Shown here in pieces: positions 35,386 through 47,100 of a stretch of DNA of 64,000 nucleotides. Source of the stretch: Tubulanus polymorphus (taxonomy: Eukaryota; Nemertea; Palaeonemertea; Tubulaniformes; Tubulanidae); assembly GCF_964204645.1 (NCBI RefSeq), contig NC_134034.1, positions 11,990,462 to 12,054,461 of the forward strand, read 5' to 3'. The position numbers were made by a program, and so were the translations under genes. Positions within the stretch are counted from its first letter, which is position 1, and every line of letters begins with the position of its first letter. A model generated the notes under the pieces. The model did no database searches and was not told the origin of the DNA. It worked only from the letters and a program-made list of their open reading frames with translations.

Positions 35386-37824
35386 GAAACAAGGTATTGA
35401 GAGCCTTATCATCGCAAAACATTCGAAATAAATTGTCCATAAAATCAATATAGTACAGACTATATTTCATGAACGGACTCAGCCGGGGACAGTGATATAG
35501 ACTAGACTGAGTGAAAGGTATTGTGCGTGTAACGCACCGGAGCTAATTACTACACTCGTTTTTCATTGGAAAATTTATTATCGTTTTCAACAGAGGATGA
35601 ATAGAGGAGGCCGGAGATGATTTCACGGAAGCGGCGCGGCTGCGAGGAGCGAGCTGAACAAACTACACCGATCTCTCTAAACAATAAACACGATAATATT
35701 CCCATCATAATTCAACCAATTCTCATCACTATTAAACCTGTAGAACAAACGCATCAATATTGAATAAGATATCCGTTGCGCGCACGGCTGCACGTGACTG
35801 TACAGGTGGCGCGCACGCGTTCGGCCACGTGACGGGTAATTTTAGCGGTATTCGAGGGACACGTTCGCGGGCTCACGCGTGCGCGGAACCGATTGGATCG
35901 GTGTGACATCTTAGAAGCTATTCCTCGGGATTCAATCCTGAAATGCCACCGGTGGGGCTGGTGGCAGCAGCATATGGCGGGTTTTCGCCCTTCAAATGAA
36001 TCGGGAGTCCCAATTGCGCGGCTCAAAACTGTCTAAATATGACTCTAGAATCATTTCCTCCGATTCATATGAAGAGATTTTGGTTTCACGTTTTTCTACA
36101 TAAAATTATTGTTCTGTGTATAGTGAAGCCTATATTCCTGTAAACCTAGGATTTCGTTGATAGGCTATCAAAATGATTATTGAAAGAGGTTGCGTTTTAC
36201 TAAAGTTTCGACGTATTTAGACTCTCCTAAAAAATAAGAAGAGAATTCTGGAATAAAGCAATATTTTTTTTTTGTAAAATGACAGTGGAGCTACATAAGT
36301 TTTCACACGCCACGAATCATAACGACCGATTCGCAAAATATCTAATCTGTCACTTCGTTGACAAATCACGTACACGATTAGGTCGACAAGTCGACGGTGT
36401 CGTAAGCCGACAGCCCGGGTCCACGTCGTCGCACCGTTCCCCGCAAGAAAAAACACCCATAAACGCAGCTAACGCGCGCGCATAAATCCGTTCAGTTGCA
36501 CCCGTGAGATTCGCGAAATTTTTAGTAATTGTTTTAAAGCGTTTTTATCCAAGAAAATGAGATGTTATTGACAATGCGGTCCATCTGTCTAGAAATTTCA
36601 GGTCCCATCTGTTAAACTTTCCCAGAGCGTTGAACGCGCCGCTACCGCTGCCGCTGCCGTTGCTGCTGCTGGCCCGCGTTGTGTCGACGTAAGCGTAATG
36701 AACGTGTGAAGTACGCCGTAAACGTGAGTTAACGTGAACTATTATCGAAAGTGAAGGGTTTTTCAAAAATGCAGATTTCCTGAGAGCAAAAATCAATTGA
36801 AATTGACTGAGGGTCTTGTAAAATTTTCAACCGCGACGCGCGGTTTGTTTTCCGAAAATAGAATTATTTAATGTAACTTTGAGTCGATGAGAATTGGGTG
36901 AAATGAAAGGGGGATATAATGGAAATTCAAAGGTCGTCCCATCAAAATATATCCATGAAATTCTCAATATTTTGAAAAAAAGGAATCCATCGAATTCTGG
37001 GATAGAATGGACTCCAGCACCAGCCAGCGCGGATGTTGTTGGATGTTGTTCAGTTTTGTTAGAATTACGATGAAAATCCCAGAGACAGCGTGCATTTGCG
37101 AGTAAAACACGGAATTGGCATTTTTAGATGGACTGTCTTGACACCGGGCCAGTGTTTTCTTTGTAACTTTCGCAAGAATTGCAACAAAACTTCACATGAA
37201 AATAATTACACTCATTTGATTAATATCCAGATTATGAATGTAAATATAAACAGCTTAAAATAATTCAAAACAAATGTTTTCATCAAATATTCACCGAGCA
37301 TTGTATACTAAAACACGGAATTGGAATTGTAACTCGTTGATCGACCTTGGCGCCAATCGCGTCAAGATGTATAGTAAACCAGGAAGTGATGTTTGTAACG
37401 AGCCGGAGACCTGTAGCGCCTAACAGTGCGCGTAACAGTGCCGCTTGACGTTCCATGTAAACAACACAATTTCACAACCGATGAAAATATAGATTATCCG
37501 TTTCAGTATTTAGAAAGATACTTAAAACCTAGATTTTTTAGCCTTACTCCACGAGCGAGCGGTCTGGGACTGGGACTGGAGTACAGAGGTGCAAATCAAA
37601 TCAAAAGCCGGGTTTTACCAAATTTTCTAATTTCTAAGTGAGAAAAAACCACATTGCTTTTGCTTTGGCTAGTGGTGTGGGGAGACAAGATGCATGGTAT
37701 GGCAATCTCATTTATCAGGCCCCCACTTATTTAGCATCATATTTTCATTCAACCAGCTCATGGCGAGCTAGATATGCAGGATTTAAACTAATTAAGCTTC
37801 TAGTCACTGGAACTGCGAGTGATA

Positions 37825-38193
37825 ATGGGTTGCGGCAGCTCATCGGAAGCTGTAGTGGTCGGAGGACGAAGGGTTAATTCATCGCGAGCGAGCTCCGTTT
37901 CGAATACGCAGGATTCGCGTTCCGACATAAAAACCTACGACCTTCGCGACATCTCGTACCACCTCGCGACGAACGAGGGACGCAGTTTAGAATGGAAGAA
38001 ACAAGTCTACGGCGAGGATTACGTGGCCGAACAGACCGACGCGTTGTTGGCGCGCATTAAAATGGCCACTGATTCGTGGCGGAAAATGGACATCGAACGG
38101 TTTTTGTCGCGTGTGCCCGACGACGCCGACTGGTGGAATATCGTACCGAAAATCTGCTCGAAAAAACCGCTACGCGTTCAACCCGATAAAAAG
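37825..38193 (+). other. TTC41-like exon 1: N-terminal membrane-anchor signal
   Basis: Encodes 123 residues, phase 0, ending AAG|GTAATT. G2, C3 and S6 fit an N-myristoyl plus palmitoyl switch. The rest is hydrophilic (YHLATNEGRSLEWKKQ) and leads into the DUF4062. A TTCTAG acceptor about 30 bases before the ATG suggests a non-coding 5' exon. Confidence 0.8.
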
Positions 38194-41100
38194 GTAATTT
38201 CATTCGTGAAAAGTCGTCCTCATTTGACAGGGTTCTAACAGAGAGGGGAAAATTAGGAAATTTGAATTTTTGGTGTCTTGTTGTTCTTGGTCGTGATGAG
38301 TAACACAAGGAACCTTTTGATAAGAAATAGACCCCATTGAGGATATCTCGTAATTTAATCAGGGAATTTGAATTTTTGGTGTCTTGTTGTTCTTGCTGGT
38401 GACGAGTGACACAAGGAACCTCTTGATAAGAAACAGCCCTCACTGAGGATATCTTATAATTTAATCAGGGAATTTGAATTTTTGGTGTCTTGTTGTTTTT
38501 GCTGGTGACGAGTGGCACAAGGAACCTCTCGATAAGAAACAGCCCTCACTGAGGATATCTTATGATTCAATCAGGGAATTTGAATTTTTGGAGTCATGTT
38601 GTTCTTAAGAATACTAGTTAAAGACTTGAATGAGTAATGATAACTGATGTTAATCTCAGTATTTCAGATGAGCAAAACCCGCAATTGGTGATTGAACTAT
38701 TCATTCTTCGATATTTTTAAGTCGGCATTGATTTATTTATGATTTATTTTTTTTCAGAGGAAGACGTGGAAGACAGTTCGTCTGTTCGTATCGAGCACGT
38801 TCCGCGACATGCAAAACGAGCGCGAATTGTTGGTGAAACGCGTTTTTCCGCAACTGCGTGCCTGGTGCGAAAAACGTAAACTACGTCTGATCGAATGCGA
38901 CCTGCGTTGGGGAATTCCGAAAAATGCCGACAGTCGACAAGTGCTCGGTACTTGTTTGGCCGAAATAGACAGGTAAAGACGTCTGCCTCTGTAAAATCCA
39001 CCTATGACTGAAATCGGGTACAAGTCAGGGAAATTTTTTCTCTCTCTAAAAGTCAAGGAATTTTGCAAAAAGCTAGAAATCAAGGAAAAGACGGTGAAAT
39101 TTGTTGAGATTGTTAGATCGTGCATAAAATCAAACAGTTTTTGTCTATGTATTACGTATTTGACTGTGTTAATTGATTGAATTCTTAGCAGATCAAATCA
39201 GGGAAAACAACATACATGTCAGGGAATAAATGGCCACCTTGATGACATTATCGAATTGCCTAGTTAATTGATCTGTAGACCCTTCGTGAAAAGATGTCTG
39301 CCTCTACATTCCCCTAATGACATCATCAAATTGCTTTTGAAATTGATCGGAAATTGACTAGGAAATAGCCATAAAAGCCCCTTATGTTAATCCTTAAATC
39401 GAATTTCAGGTGCGGAAAAGAAAACGGACAGCCATATTTTTTGGGTTTATTGTCGGAACGTTACGGCTGGGTTCCAGAAAATCATGAGATACCCGACGAT
39501 TTACAAAAAACGTAAGTAAATCATTGACTTGCCTTAAAATGTTTCGAGTAGAAAATGACGATATTTCGATTTTCTGGAATTGTGTCTGGTATTATTTTTC
39601 AGGTATAAGTACGTTCCCGGTTTATCGATAACCGCTTGGGAAGTGATGACCGGTGCATTCTGGGATCACAATCCTAATGTAAGTGGTTGCAATTTGTGGG
39701 AAATGATGCAAAACGCACAGTAAAACTTAAGATTGTGTCTTTGTGAGAGAAGCAGCATGCATACTCTACAAGTTGGGCCTAAAAAAAGACACCTTGTTTC
39801 TGCTGATCCGGCGTGTCATTTCGAGAACTGCGATAGAACTTTTAATCAGTTCATTTCTATAACTGCTGCGTCTCTTATTATTAGCTTGATCACAATCTTA
39901 AAAAAAGAGTAATGTACAGGGTAGATAGGCGGCCGGCCGGGTCAACTTTTTAGCTAAGCAGAAATGAGAAACAAAGCATACATTTTTTTAGCCTGGAGAT
40001 TGTATTCTATTGCAGGCGTTGATTTGTCTGCGTAAACCGGAATGTCTGAACTCGATGAAAGACAGCGGAAAACAACAGAAAATTGTGTTCGAATCGAGCC
40101 AAGATAAAAAGAAGTCGATAGCAGTTCTAAAGGGTAAATCTAGCAGATCTTATTTCGACTATAATGAGAGTAGTTACTACCGTTTCAACAACTCTGAAAA
40201 TATCACATAGGAGTTATTCTGAATCGGGAAGATCACGATATCTGTGATGAAACAATTAGTGTAAAATCCCACAATTGTTGAAAGACTCAAAAGTTTAAAA
40301 TGCTAGAAATATTCAGGGTGGTTACTACCGTTCCACCCTTCTTCAGTGTAAAATATCCTCAAAATCGAATTAATTTCTAGTTTGTTTTTGATAACATTTA
40401 TATTTTTGATGTCAAATTATTTTCATTTTGCATTATAAACTACTGCCTCACTACTGATCTCGGGTGCCAGAGAAGAATGAAAGGTATAATTATTGAAATT
40501 TGTTGATTATTTTCTAGATAAATTGACCGAATATTTCCCGAAGCAGGTTTATAATTACCGTTGTCACGTCGCGAGTAAGGATCCGTTTCAATTAACCGAG
40601 CTCGATGAACTCGCTGAGATTGTGTTGACGTTCTTCAAACAGCGTTTAAATTATCAGTATCCACCGTTAGACGGAGCTGACGATTTCATTACGCAACAGT
40701 ATAAACAACATGAAATATTCATGGTTCAATGTTCTCAGGTAAATAATGTGCAGTGTGCTTCTTGATGTAAGCAGTGTGCTTCTCAGTGAGTGTCACAGTA
40801 GGCTGAATAGGGCTGAAACTGTTTTAAAATACCGTTAGTATGAAAGAGACACGCAAGCTGTCCCGACGTATTCTGGATGTATATAGCTGTAAATGAATAT
40901 CTTCTATCGTTTGAAACCTGAATCAGTTCCTCGTTCAATTGGTTACCAAGGAATTCCCGACACAGTGTAAGCAGTGTGCTTTTTGATGTAAGCCATGTGC
41001 TTCTTGATGTAAGCAGTGTGCTTCTTAGTGTAAGCAGTGTGCTTTTTGATGTAAGCAGTGTGCTTCTTGATGTAAGCATGGTGCTTCTTGATGTAAGCAG

Positions 41101-44100
41101 TGTGCTTTTTGATGTAAGCAGTGTGCTTCTTGATGTAAGCAGTGTGCTTCTTAGTGTAAGCAGTGTGCTTCTCTGTGTAAGCAGTGTGCTTCTTAGTGTA
41201 AGCAGTGTGCTCCTTTAATGGAAGCAGTGTGCTTCTCAGTGTAAGCAGTGTGGTTCTTGATATGTGTGCTTCTCAGTGTAAGCAGTGTGCTTCTCAGTGT
41301 AAGCAGTGTGCTTCTCAGTGTAAGCAGTGTGCTTCTTGATGTAAGCAGTGTGCTTCTTGATGTAAGCAGTGTGCTTCTTTGATCTCATTTTCAAGCTATC
41401 ATATATATTTCGTTTTGCGTATGCAGGTTGTTTTAGGTCGAGGTGATATAATCAAACGGATAAACGGCTATGTAGAAGGAAGCGTTGATGGTGTATCGAA
41501 TCCGCTAGTTATCGCCGGTAGTCCGGGAGCTGGAAAGAGCGCGGTACTTTCGTATACAACTCAACAATATCTCAAAAACAATAAAAATCACGTAAGTCTG
41601 TGGACAAAATCTCTGTCTCTGGTGTCAGTTAAATGTGACTACAATTTGTTCCTAAGACATTTACTTGTAAACTATCCATCTATTCATAGAATGGAAACAC
41701 AATTGAAAGAAACTTCAGTTTCATTATGGTTCATTGTACATTGTTCATTGTATTGTATGTATTTGAATCACAATGTCAGGATAATTCCTTAACAGTAGAA
41801 GTCACTTGGTACTGCCCGGATTTTATGCAAATCAAGTCAAATCTGAATTGTGAATGGCACAATTTAAATGCTATCTGGTTCAATGGACCAAAGTAAATTA
41901 ACATCCAGATTGAATAGTCTGATGAATTAACTGAGTTCTGCTGTAGTTTCTTTCAGTGATCGTGGGTTCTGCCGAAACCACTTTCAATTTCAAATTCTTC
42001 AAAATTTTTCAGGTTTTTTTCCATTTCGTCGGTTCACCGCCGGGGTCGATGTCGTTAACCCAGCTAATGACGAGAATGTGGGCGGAGATATTACCGAATG
42101 AAACGCCCCCTGGTGACACGGGCGATCTGAATTCGTCGATGTACCTGATTTTGAAACATGCGTCCGTTTCGAAAATGAAGAAAAAACTGATTATCGTTAT
42201 CGATGCTGTCGATCAACTGGACATGCAAGGTATGAGTGAACCTGCTAGTTTTTTACAGCGCTTCCTCAATTGTTACAGCAGTTCACAACTGAAGATTTTA
42301 ACCCTAATACTGGTACCAATCTGCAGCCTGGATCAAACCTTTCATTAGTATGAAGTGTGGAGGATCAGTTTTGGAAAACGTTCTGATAAAATGTCTAATG
42401 ACTGGTGTTTGTAGTTCATTTTCAATTAAAAATGTCTTTGGTGTAGTACTAAACGCATGTTAAATCAATCTTTCATTGCATGCTGATAAAATGTCTAATG
42501 TCTGGGGCCGGTTACACAGTCGTGACTTAAGTCCAAAAGTGGTCTCAAATCGTAAGACTGGTCTCGTTAGTTGAAGTTGTTGGATTGGCTATAGAACCAA
42601 GTTGGTCTTAAGTCAAAGCCATGACTATGCAACCGGCCCCTGGTGTTTGTAGTAAAAATGTCTAAGGCAAAGTACTGAACACGTGTGAAGTTTTTGAAAG
42701 TGTGGTGATGTAATAGATGGAGGCTACAGATTGCTCCTTGCGTTAAGAGCCTAATAAGTGTAAATCAGTTCTAAGCGATACTGTCTCAGCCGTTTGTTAA
42801 AATATCAATCTCAATTTCTCGTGCCTTACATTAATGTTCAATATTATTTTACGTAGAAATTTCATCGGATTTGAACTGGTTGCCGCGGGAATTACCGAAA
42901 AATATCCGCGTTATAGTCAGTACCAGTACGTTGGATATCTATTCGTTAAACCAGATTGAAAACGTCGTCGACATCGAGTCGTTGGACGTCGCGAGTCGGA
43001 AGGAGATTGTCGTAAATACTCTACTAGAATTCGGGAAAAAACTCGACGAAACGCAGGTAGTTACCGTAATTACTCTAAAAAAAACTCATTTGGTTTTTTC
43101 GGCTTTGTGAGAAAATGTGTCTCGGGTATGAGAATCAGTTTCTGCACTATTTTTCACAGTTTTGAGGGTATCTGATGCTACCAGCTATTTCATTGAATCA
43201 ATCCAACTTATCGATGTTTAGTTCATTTTCATCAGGGTCCAGTTCCACAGTTCTGAGTTAAGAGTAGACTCTGAGTTAACTCATTGGAAATTAACTAACT
43301 TTAACTCAGAGTTAACTCTAACTCACAACTGTGGAACTGGGTTCTGGACATTTTGCCTCCCACATCAGAAACACATTTCTTGATGCACTCGGATTGATCT
43401 TAAAGGTTCAAGTTAAGTTCATCATTTTTCGCTTATCGTCGATTAAGCTTGAAAAGGTATGGATAGATTTTGATCGAATCTGAGAGGAAAGCCAGCATCA
43501 TTGTCCTATTGCTCACTAGCGACTGCCGGTTGATCCTCACTCGCCACACGTGGAATCCTCTATTTTCGCAGTAATTCATGTCCGACTGCACATTAGCGAC
43601 ACCTAGTGGATCTTGCCACAGCCGAAATCCTCGATTCGCTCAGTGAAACATATAGTCCTCATCTCTATTCTGTGAAGATTCATGATATTTCTGCTAATTT
43701 TACAGTTGAATAACTTGGTAATGAAATCAGAGGCCGGGAGACCGTTGTATTTAGCAGTAGCCGTCGAAGAGTTGAGAGTTTTTGGATTGTTCGAAAAAGT
43801 CGATTCGATGATCAAATCATTTCCTAACGATCTGAACGGACTGATGAAACAGGTACGACCAACGAACAATTCATTATATACAGGCCTGTAGCATGGAGGA
43901 AGGTGGTTCGAACGAAAATTTAGTTGCACTCATTTTCAATTCATAAGAAAATGTTAAGCAGAAATGTTAGACTTACAACTACCATAACCTAAATGGGCCA
44001 GTTGCATCATAAGGACTTAAACCTAAGACCAGTCTAAGACCATATCTTAGTACTATAGCCATCTAACAACTTAAGACCAGGAAAGACCACTTTTGGTGTT

Positions 44101-47100
44101 GAGTCTCAGAGGTTATAGACTCATAGTTAAATTATTGTCGTGTTAAGTGGTACAGTAACTCTATGGTTTCAATAGAGGTTATTTTGCCTCCCCAATTAAA
44201 AAACTGGCCTCTGAAATTAAACTGTTCACAAAAATGTAATTTCATCAGATGTATTGTTGCGGTAATTTTGAGAAACCTATTTTTCTCGCACAGGTTATCG
44301 GTCGTATAGCGTCAGAGATCGGGGAACTCGTTATAGCTACGTTGTGTTTACTGGAAACCTCTAAATGGGGATTACTAGAAACGGAATTGATCGAGATGTT
44401 GGTCTATTCCCCTTTGTTACCGAATTCACCCGCGACGAAGTCCGAATTCGATAAATTACCGATGGGAAAGGTTTGTACTTTATCGAATTCGTCATCATAT
44501 TTTAGTCTCACAACCTACATTCACATTCTAAGTTAACTTATGAGCATAGGCCCTAAAAGCCCAACACACACCACGCAGGGGAGCAGGAGAGGGAAACATG
44601 TTTCCAAGTTTCCCCATGTTGCATGCATTTATGAGAAACTAGAAACGTAGTTCAGGAAACAATATTACGACTTCAGAAATGGAGTAGACCCTGTGCTTAT
44701 GACTCAGATCCATGAGAAATACTGATTGAATTTGCTCATAAAGTTAGTCAAAGTGAACCGGTGGATAGTTGAAATAGTGACAACTAATTTTGTGTTACAA
44801 CCACGGTATTTGTCCACCAGTTAATTCCAACCAGTCCCTTATTTTTCTGAACATTTATATCGGGATTAGATTGAAAGTGTAATCAAGTGGGTTTTACTGA
44901 ATTCTTCTGATTTCATGTTTCACATCAATTTTGCCAGTCGCAGTTTGAATCAGGTTTAGCTCTTCTTCAGTTTCACCTCTTTCTCTCTCTTTCTCTTTCT
45001 CCGTTTCAGTGGTCTCCGATATTTTTCGCGTTGCGCCCGTTCCTGCAACCGAGCGGCAGTTTAGGTGAAGGTCGTCTGAATTTTTTTCACCAATCGGTGA
45101 GCAGGATCGTACGCGATCTGTTCCTGAAATCGAGCGACGCGAAGAAATTCTGGCACAAGCGTTTCGTCGACTATTTCACTAAAAGGTAACGAAAAACTGC
45201 ACAAATTGTCTCCTAGGCGGAGAAACTGTAGATTGGAGTTTACAATGGATTTGTAGTTCATGCTCCGAACAGTTTGGACTTACAGTTGGAGTCAACGAAG
45301 GAATTCTACTTAATTCCAAAATGATTGGAGTAGATTTTCTAAAATACTCCAGTGTTAATGTAATTCTGGTTGGAGTTTCCTATAGAAACTGAACACATTC
45401 TCCGCGCTGTTCAAACTTATAGTCGGAGTTGGCTGAACCCCACTTCTAATGTCTATTTCAACTTGACTTGAGAGCACATCAGGCTCAGTCATTTTTGGTG
45501 GTACATACCTGATTAAAGTCTTAAAAGGACCAGAATGCACTGGCAGTTGAAATAAAACATCATTTTTCAATCCATTTTAAACTGTATTGAAGGATATCGA
45601 AAATGTCTTCATTGATAAGTCATCATAAATTTTAATTACAGTTCCGACATGGAAAGGAAGTCGGAAGAGTTGCCATTCCACCTCGTTCAGATCGGTGACA
45701 AACAAGGTCTTAAATCGTGCATTCTTCATAAAGAAGTGTTCGATAATTTATACACGGAATCGCGGAAATTTGAATTGATGAAATATTGGAGGATTTGCGG
45801 AGGATATAGTCAGGCTCCGGAGCTTTATATTACGTCTTATAATCAATATCTACAGGTACAAGTAACTTACAGAATGATGGCTACCCCCATAGAATCCCCC
45901 TATGACATCATCATCAAATTGATCTTTGACCCTTCTAAAAAGATGGTTGGCTCCATATATCCCTCTATGACATCATCAAATATCACTCATTGATCTATGG
46001 ACACCTCCACAAAGATGGCTGCTTCTATGAAATCCTCCTATGACATCATCAATTTGTTTGTTATTATCATAATTGGCTCACTGATCTATAGACACTTCCT
46101 GAAAGATGACTACCGGTACTTATATGAAAGATCGTTGGCTTCATATATCCACCTATGACGTCATTGAATTGTTGCGATATTACAATAACCTCACCCTATC
46201 CCCTATGACATCATCGTACTGTTTATTGAACTCTATAGCGAAGGAGCGGGTGTTAATTGTTTGGAACGGTTTTTCTTACAGGAATTACAAGTAGACAACG
46301 TTGATCAAGTCGCGTCTGCTCAAGTGAAACTGTGTTGGTTTTTCATCGATATCGCTCAGTACGTTCAAGCTGAACAATTGCTCACTGGAGTTGTACAAAT
46401 ACTCGTCAGTAAATACGGCTCGGACGCCCCTGAATTAATGGACCCTTACTACGCTCTAGTCGTGCTGAAATTAAGACAAGGTACGAGTATTCATATCGCT
46501 ATTCTTCCAGAATTTATTCCCCTATGACAGAACTATGAACCCTTCCCGATGGCTACCTACGTAAGTCCCCCTATGACATCATCAACATGATCTATATACG
46601 CTTCTAGAAAAGATAGCTATCTCAGTAAATCCCCTATGACATCATCAAATTGTCTACTAGAAATTTGACATGACCATCATCAACTAGAATTATAGAACCT
46701 TCTTGATGGTTGCCTACATCCCCTATGACATCATCTACTCAATCAAGATCCTCCATTAGTGTATAACTATTTATTATGTCAAGTATTTCAATCTAGAGAC
46801 ATTCCTCGCTTGAAACGATAGCCGCCTCCGCATAATCACCCTATGACATCACTGTAATTACTGAAATGTGGTTTGATTTCAGCTTTGGAGTTTAATTATA
46901 ACACCGATGCTGGTTATAGACAATGTCACAATGTCGGAGTACAGTTCGCTACGGAATGTGCTCGGGTAAGTTACGTATCCAGAACGATCCAACGATTTCA
47001 AATTTCATACTGGTTACCTTTCCGGCAGGACTCTAGTTGTTCTCGATCCTCGAATCACCCTGCCGGCAACTAGTTAACTCTAGTTCTGGCCATTGTTGAC

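Larger units (their letters stand above)
22260..37400. other. 15-kb gene-poor region with many short mobile elements
   Basis: No intact gene is visible. It contains copies of fold-back families B, C and D, a family-C2 array, family E, a perfect-looking 71-nt hairpin at 25682, a LINE reverse-transcriptase scrap near 28861, a CT/GA hairpin near 28725, runs of T and G at about 33685-33709 and a perfect TGACGTCA at 34059-34066. It could hide regulatory DNA for NeuroD or the next gene; this cannot be judged from one sequence. Confidence 0.55.
38758..40738 (+). other. TTC41-like exons 2-6: DUF4062 and linker
   Basis: Five exons (38758-38972, 39410-39511, 39603-39678, 40016-40133, 40518-40738). They encode RLFVSSTFRDMQNER, the CDLRWGIP turn, ENGQPYFLGLLSERYGWVP and SITAWEVMTGAF, all hallmarks of DUF4062, then the linker up to VQCSQ. 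Phases are 2, 2, 0, 1 and 0. The domain's activity is not established; it precedes STAND NTPase modules in several animal proteins. Confidence 0.85.

Noticed and set aside
36630-36680. GCCGCTACCGCTGCCGCTGCC run as a coding repeat
   Set aside because: The minus-strand frame (SNGSGSGSG) is short and has no start or splice context. Treated as simple sequence.
40783-41218. Open frames on both strands with LLDVSSVLL or STLLTSR repeats
   Set aside because: They are translations of the 21-bp intronic minisatellite, whose period is a multiple of three. The spliced frame of the gene skips this region.
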